A DNA stretch of 64,000 nucleotides from Novosphingobium sp. FSW06-99 (lineage in GTDB: Bacteria; Pseudomonadota; Alphaproteobacteria; Sphingomonadales; Sphingomonadaceae): the NCBI RefSeq assembly GCF_001519065.1, contig NZ_KQ954254.1, positions 1 through 64,000 on the forward strand. Direction: 5' to 3'. The position numbers and the translations under genes were made by a program. Each line of letters opens with the position of its first letter. Positions within the stretch are counted from its first letter, which is position 1. Below the pieces are notes generated by a model that was not told the origin of the DNA, searched no databases, and saw nothing but the letters and a program-made list of their open reading frames with translations. This document shows, piece after piece, positions 61,189-64,000 of this stretch.

Positions 61189-62088
61189 TTATGTTGCAGC
61201 GGTCCGTTCGCGTTCGCGGACGAGATCGCCGGCAACCTGCGGTGCAGCCTTTGCATCCGGCGCAGTGCCATCGGCGCCGACTTGCGCGACCAGATCAGGA
61301 TCCGCGCTGAAAACCCTTCCCCCGACCATTACGCAGACCCGCGGATTTTTGGAGACCTTCCGCAGTGCAGCAATAAGCAGGCGAACCGGGCCAATATGGC
61401 AGTCACAACTGACGGTCAACCCGATAATGTCGAACCAGTCGTCCTTTGCGTGTCTGAGCAGATCGGCGGATTGCGGTTCGCACAAGCGTTCGGTTTGCCA
61501 GCCTTCGTGCCGGAAGATTTCGTCGATCATGACCGTGCCCAGGCTATGTTGATCGCCGGGCATTGGCGAAAACAGCGCGCGATGGGCTCCATTCGATGAC
61601 TGGCGCATTTCGGGCAGGCGCGTCGAGATTTCATGGACGACTTCCTGCAGCCGCCACAAACCCATTGTTACATCGACGAAATCGACCCGATCCTGCTCCC
61701 AGTATTCGCCCAGCAGTCGCGCCGTGGGGGCCAGCAGATCGACCAGCACCGCGGCCACCGCCACACCGCGCGCAAGCATCTGTTCGACGATATCGAGCAA
61801 TTCGTCGGCTTCGACCTGCATCACCAGCGGGGCAAACGCCTCGATTTCATCTGCGCCGATCGGGCTGTCGCCGCTGGGCAGGATGCCGCCATGCGATGCA
61901 GGGGCATGCGCCACCATCATCCGCGGGATGATTTCGCTTTCGATCAGGGTTGTCAGTGATCGTGCATATTCTGCGTCAATGTGTCCGCGAAATGCGGTCA
62001 GGCTCATGCGTTCGGGAACGGGGCGGCGCTCTACCCGATGGCCGCTCGGCATCGGGGCATGTGCAACATATCGGTTCATAGATGCCAT
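61189..62088 (-). CDS. ppaA: B12-binding antirepressor PpaA/AerR
   Basis: A 299-residue regulator with a cobalamin-binding domain. DQHSLG (179-184) is the D-x-H-x-x-G B12 ligand motif with H181. It follows a helical bundle with GEYWEQDRVDFVDVT and GLWRLQEVVHE, which caps the cofactor. VSCDCHIG and MVGGRVFSADPDLVAQVGADG complete the Rossmann part. AerR/PpaA proteins bind PpsR/CrtJ in a light- and B12-dependent manner and relieve repression. GGGGAGAG lies 8 bases before ATG 62088. Immediately upstream of ppsR, as in known clusters. Confidence 0.92.
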   Translation of the reverse strand: MASMNRYVAHAPMPSGHRVERRPVPERMSLTAFRGHIDAEYARSLTTLIESEIIPRMMVAHAPASHGGILPSGDSPIGADEIEAFAPLVMQVEADELLDIVEQMLARGVAVAAVLVDLLAPTARLLGEYWEQDRVDFVDVTMGLWRLQEVVHEISTRLPEMRQSSNGAHRALFSPMPGDQHSLGTVMIDEIFRHEGWQTERLCEPQSADLLRHAKDDWFDIIGLTVSCDCHIGPVRLLIAALRKVSKNPRVCVMVGGRVFSADPDLVAQVGADGTAPDAKAAPQVAGDLVRERERTAAT

Positions 62089-62183
62089 CACCGGCTCTCC
62101 CCGCCTGACCGACATATTTTAATGCTGTTTACGCCGGACGTGCCGGAGCCGGACTTGTCTGGTGCGTCTTGTGCGACTCGCAG

Positions 62184-62220
62184 CGTATGCCTGTTGTCGG
62201 CAACTGGCAACAGGCATACG
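62184..62220. repeat. 13-bp inverted repeat between ppaA and bchF
   Basis: CGTATGCCTGTTG (62184-62196) pairs perfectly with CAACAGGCATACG (62208-62220) around an 11-base loop. It lies in the divergent control region, about 96 bases upstream of the ppaA start on the minus strand and 108 upstream of bchF. It may be an operator for a dimeric regulator or an RNA hairpin in a leader. No T-tract follows, so a terminator is unlikely. Confidence 0.8.
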
Positions 62221-62239
62221 CCGCCATTGCCGGGCAAAG

Positions 62240-62273
62240 TGTCAAAAAAAATGGACGTCAATTTCAGTTGACA
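62240..62273. promoter_or_regulatory. Two overlapping PpsR-like sites upstream of bchF
   Basis: TGT at 62240 and ACG at 62255 flank 12 bases, and CGT at 62256 and ACA at 62271 flank another 12, so two sites each match five of the six fixed bases of TGT-N12-ACA. Seen together they also form a 9-bp inverted repeat, AAGTGTCAA (62237-62245) and TTGACACTT (62268-62276). TTGACA inside the second site could be a -35 element, which would make binding there repressive. The position, 55-88 bases before the bchF ATG, is suitable. Confidence 0.6.
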
Positions 62274-62327
62274 CTTGTCGAGGCGGGGATAATCTGGAGC
62301 CGACAACAAGAGGGCAGGCGAGAGGCG

Positions 62328-64000
<1,673 letters not shown>

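Noticed and set aside
62169..62327. Longer bchF start at 62169
   Set aside because: The extension would translate the 13-bp inverted repeat and both PpsR-like sites, and the start at 62328 has its own ribosome site and the expected protein length.

Overview
The window reads as chromosomal DNA of a high-GC alphaproteobacterium, most probably an aerobic anoxygenic phototroph of the Sphingomonadales. The right end (about 54.9-64.0 kb) carries part of a photosynthesis gene cluster: bchF and bchN run rightward, and ppaA/aerR, ppsR, bchG, a PucC-like carrier, bchP and tspO run leftward. A stand-alone Lrp-type regulator next to a putA that lacks its own DNA-binding domain, a TorF-type porin, a PduO-type adenosyltransferase beside a HIG1-like twin-TM protein, and many outer-membrane efflux proteins fit the same group. 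All identifications come from reading motifs; no database search was run.

Layout. 0-1 kb: tandem copies of a 25-bp repeat and a DUF3800-like gene of lower GC. 1-11 kb: a phosphoesterase, a porin-like protein, glyoxalase, a TetR regulator, a cytochrome c/aldonolactone oxidase pair, a Tat-exported PLP-fold protein, and a tightly coupled amino-acid ABC importer with an FAD oxidase. 11-15 kb: proline catabolism, putA divergent from its Lrp-type regulator. 15-22 kb: envelope and housekeeping genes (DUF2946, 3-hydroxyacyl-CoA dehydrogenase, cobalamin adenosyltransferase, gluQ, guaA). 22-35 kb: two divergent efflux operons around one TetR gene. One is an ABC exporter (HlyD, double ATPase, two permeases, NodT) ending in ogt; the other is an RND system with its own NodT. 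Strong palindromes between them look like a shared operator. 35-46 kb: an extradiol dioxygenase, a three-domain GH18-like/deacetylase/GT2 fusion, a 37-bp perfect inverted repeat, an ECF sigma factor, an autotransporter, an aminotransferase and a small membrane protein.

46-54.7 kb is the most unusual region. After about 500 bases of AT-richer DNA come six same-strand genes, five of them overlapping or separated by 3 bases. They encode a CsgG/FlgT_C-like exported protein, a larger membrane-anchored protein with the same two modules in tandem, a Tat-exported COG3014-like protein, an LpoB-like protein, a TIR protein with an intact W-x3-E motif and four membrane spans, and a SLOG-like plus SLATT-like membrane protein. 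The pairing of a possible NAD-processing TIR with a SLOG domain fused to a 2TM effector resembles the signalling logic of Thoeris-type immunity. The link to periplasmic CsgG/LpoB/COG3014-type proteins is, as far as I know, not a described system.

In the photosynthesis cluster the leftward genes from bchG to tspO overlap by 4 bases each, so they are probably one transcript. PpsR and the B12-binding antirepressor PpaA/AerR are encoded next to the genes they would control. TGT-N12-ACA-like PpsR sites lie upstream of bchF and of a cytochrome c lipoprotein gene. bchN runs off the right edge.
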